A stretch of DNA of 23,023 nucleotides, taken from assembly GCA_002254405.1 (NCBI GenBank), contig NJDH01000004.1, positions 1 through 23,023 of the forward strand, written 5' to 3'. A model generated the notes under the pieces. That model ran no database searches. It was not told where the DNA came from and saw only the letters and a program-made list of their open reading frames with translations. Each line of letters starts with the position of its first letter. Position 1 is the stretch's first letter. Positions 21,786 through 23,023 of the stretch are shown piece after piece. A program made the position numbers and the translations under genes. The DNA is from Candidatus Altarchaeales archaeon ex4484_96 (GTDB taxonomy: Archaea; Altiarchaeota; Altiarchaeia; IMC4; QMZM01).

Positions 21786-23023
21786 ATGGACTATAATGCT
21801 GCGCTCTCTTATATTGAGGGGTTTCGGGGGGCTGGCATAAACCTGCGCCTGGATAACATCAGGGTTTTATTGGATAAACTGGGGAACCCACATCAACGCC
21901 TGAAATGCATTCATGTAGCCGGCTCAAACGGCAAAGGCTCTGTTTGCGCGATGACAGATTCTATATTAAAAAGCGAGGGATACAAGACGGGCCTGTATAC
22001 CTCACCTCATCTTGTGGATTTCAGGGAGAGAATCCAGATAAACAACCGGATGATAACAGAAAAGCAGCTTGCTTCCCTGGTATCCGAGATGAAACCCGAG
22101 ATAGATGAGATGAATGATATGCCCGTTGGTCCCCCATCTTATTTCGAGGTGGTGACTGCGCTGTCTTTATTTTATTTCATGAGAGAAGAAGTTGATTATG
22201 CTGTGGTAGAGGTGGGCTTGGGCGGTAGACTGGATGCCACCAACGTATTAAACTCTCTTGTGTGTGTCGTTACCAATGTGTCCATGGATCATATGAAATA
22301 TCTTGGAGATACCATTGAAGAAATCGCAGGAGAGAAGGCTCAGATAATAAAGAAGAATACCATACTTGTTACGGCGGCAGATGAGCCTGCTGCCCGTGGG
22401 GTTTTAATGCGGGAATGCATGCTTAAGGATGCCCGGTTTGTGTTGGTGGATGAGCGTTCGTTTATGAAACTTTATCTTGATATACGTGGTGGCGGATTCG
22501 ATTACCTGGGGCCGTATGGCATCATCCGAAGTTTGCAGATTCCGCTATTGGGTGAACACCAGCTGATTAACGCAGCCACAGCAATATCATCAGTTAAGGC
22601 CCTGGGGGAATATGGGATAAAAATATCTGATGAAGCAATACGGGATGGATTAATGAATGCAAGCTGGCCTGGTCGACTTGAGGTGGTAGCGGATAAACCA
22701 ACTATCCTGCTGGATGCAGCCCACAACCCAGCGAGCTTCACTCAGCTTAAAAAGGCTCTAAGCCAATTATTTACCTACGAAAGGCTTTATCTGGTCACGG
22801 CTGTTTCAGCGGGCAAGGATTACGTGAACATGATATCGCAGATAGCTCCATTAGTGCACCAGGCTGTTGTCACGGGATTAAGCGAAGTAGAGCATGTATC
22901 CCGGGGGGATTTAGCCGCTGAATACAGTAAACATGGGGTGTCCGTGATGGAGGCACCGGATATGAGGAAAGCCCTGGATGTCGCCTTGTCTAAGGCAAAA
23001 AAAAATGATGTCGTGTGTGTTGC
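21786..23023 (+). CDS. folC: Folylpolyglutamate synthase / dihydrofolate synthase, partial (runs off right edge)
   Basis: It adds glutamate to folates (and possibly to dihydropteroate) using ATP, which retains the cofactor used by the upstream enzymes. About 412 codons are visible and no stop is reached. Read from ATG 21786, Mur-ligase-family motifs are clear: the P-loop AGSNGKGS (about 45-52), TSPHLVDFRERI, EVGLGGRLDATN, VSMDHMKYLGDTIEEIAGEKAQIIK, LGEHQLINAATAI, WPGRLEVV and LLDAAHNP. The usual EKAGIIK reads EKAQIIK here. The gene starts 13 bases after purH with no evident Shine-Dalgarno. The C-terminus is outside the window; Mur-ligase-family folC genes are usually about 420-450 codons, so little is missing. 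Confidence 0.93.
   Translation, partial: MDYNAALSYIEGFRGAGINLRLDNIRVLLDKLGNPHQRLKCIHVAGSNGKGSVCAMTDSILKSEGYKTGLYTSPHLVDFRERIQINNRMITEKQLASLVSEMKPEIDEMNDMPVGPPSYFEVVTALSLFYFMREEVDYAVVEVGLGGRLDATNVLNSLVCVVTNVSMDHMKYLGDTIEEIAGEKAQIIKKNTILVTAADEPAARGVLMRECMLKDARFVLVDERSFMKLYLDIRGGGFDYLGPYGIIRSLQIPLLGEHQLINAATAISSVKALGEYGIKISDEAIRDGLMNASWPGRLEVVADKPTILLDAAHNPASFTQLKKALSQLFTYERLYLVTAVSAGKDYVNMISQIAPLVHQAVVTGLSEVEHVSRGDLAAEYSKHGVSVMEAPDMRKALDVALSKAKKNDVVCV

Overview
The window looks archaeal. It carries a TrmB-family regulator, a zinc-site (archaeal-type) ATP sulfurylase, leaderless-looking genes with TATA-like boxes about 23-30 bases before the start, frequent ATA isoleucine codons, and a large Thr-rich, sequon-rich, C-terminally anchored surface protein. 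The lineage cannot be fixed from sequence alone. The Thr-rich stalk, the C-x13-C-x3-C-x2-C modules and a bacterial-style folate/purine operon suggest an uncultivated lineage (Altiarchaeota- or DPANN-like), but that is only a guess. No rRNA, tRNA, CRISPR array, transposase or integrase was seen, and no gene-free gap exceeds 300 bases.

Region 1 (1-12.5 kb) is a surface-glycan and sulfur island. In order it holds a PAPS-type sulfotransferase (-); a polysaccharide deacetylase-like protein and a GT4 glycosyltransferase (+); and a tightly packed five-gene minus-strand operon: alkaline-phosphatase-superfamily phosphodiesterase, UDP-sulfoquinovose synthase with an unusual Cys-rich N-terminus, thioredoxin, NDP-sugar epimerase, GT2 glycosyltransferase. 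Divergent from that operon are a TrmB regulator and a second phosphodiesterase (+). A methyltransferase and a Wzx-like flippase follow on the minus strand.

Region 2 (12.5-14.5 kb) is a small plus-strand operon: ribbon-helix-helix protein, ATP sulfurylase (sat), APS kinase (cysC). It makes PAPS, the donor the sulfotransferase would use. UDP-sulfoquinovose synthase uses sulfite. The island therefore appears able to put sulfur on glycans in two chemical forms: O-sulfate ester and C-sulfonate. No PAPS reductase is in the window. The embedded thioredoxin is the usual reductant for one, so the sulfite source is an open question.

Region 3 (14.5-17.5 kb) is a 900-residue secreted surface protein with close to 40 N-glycosylation sequons, two Cys-rich repeats, Thr-rich stalks and a C-terminal membrane anchor. 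It has its own promoter, the clearest Shine-Dalgarno in the window, and a hairpin terminator. It is a plausible acceptor for the glycan made by regions 1 and 2.

Region 4 (17.5 kb to the end) is a plus-strand one-carbon/purine operon, glyA-folD-purN-purH-folC. The genes overlap or are 1-13 bases apart, and folC runs off the right edge. The operon is tetrahydrofolate-based: serine charges THF, FolD makes 10-formyl-THF, PurN and PurH use it, and FolC polyglutamylates it. An inverted repeat with a third half-site lies over its promoter.
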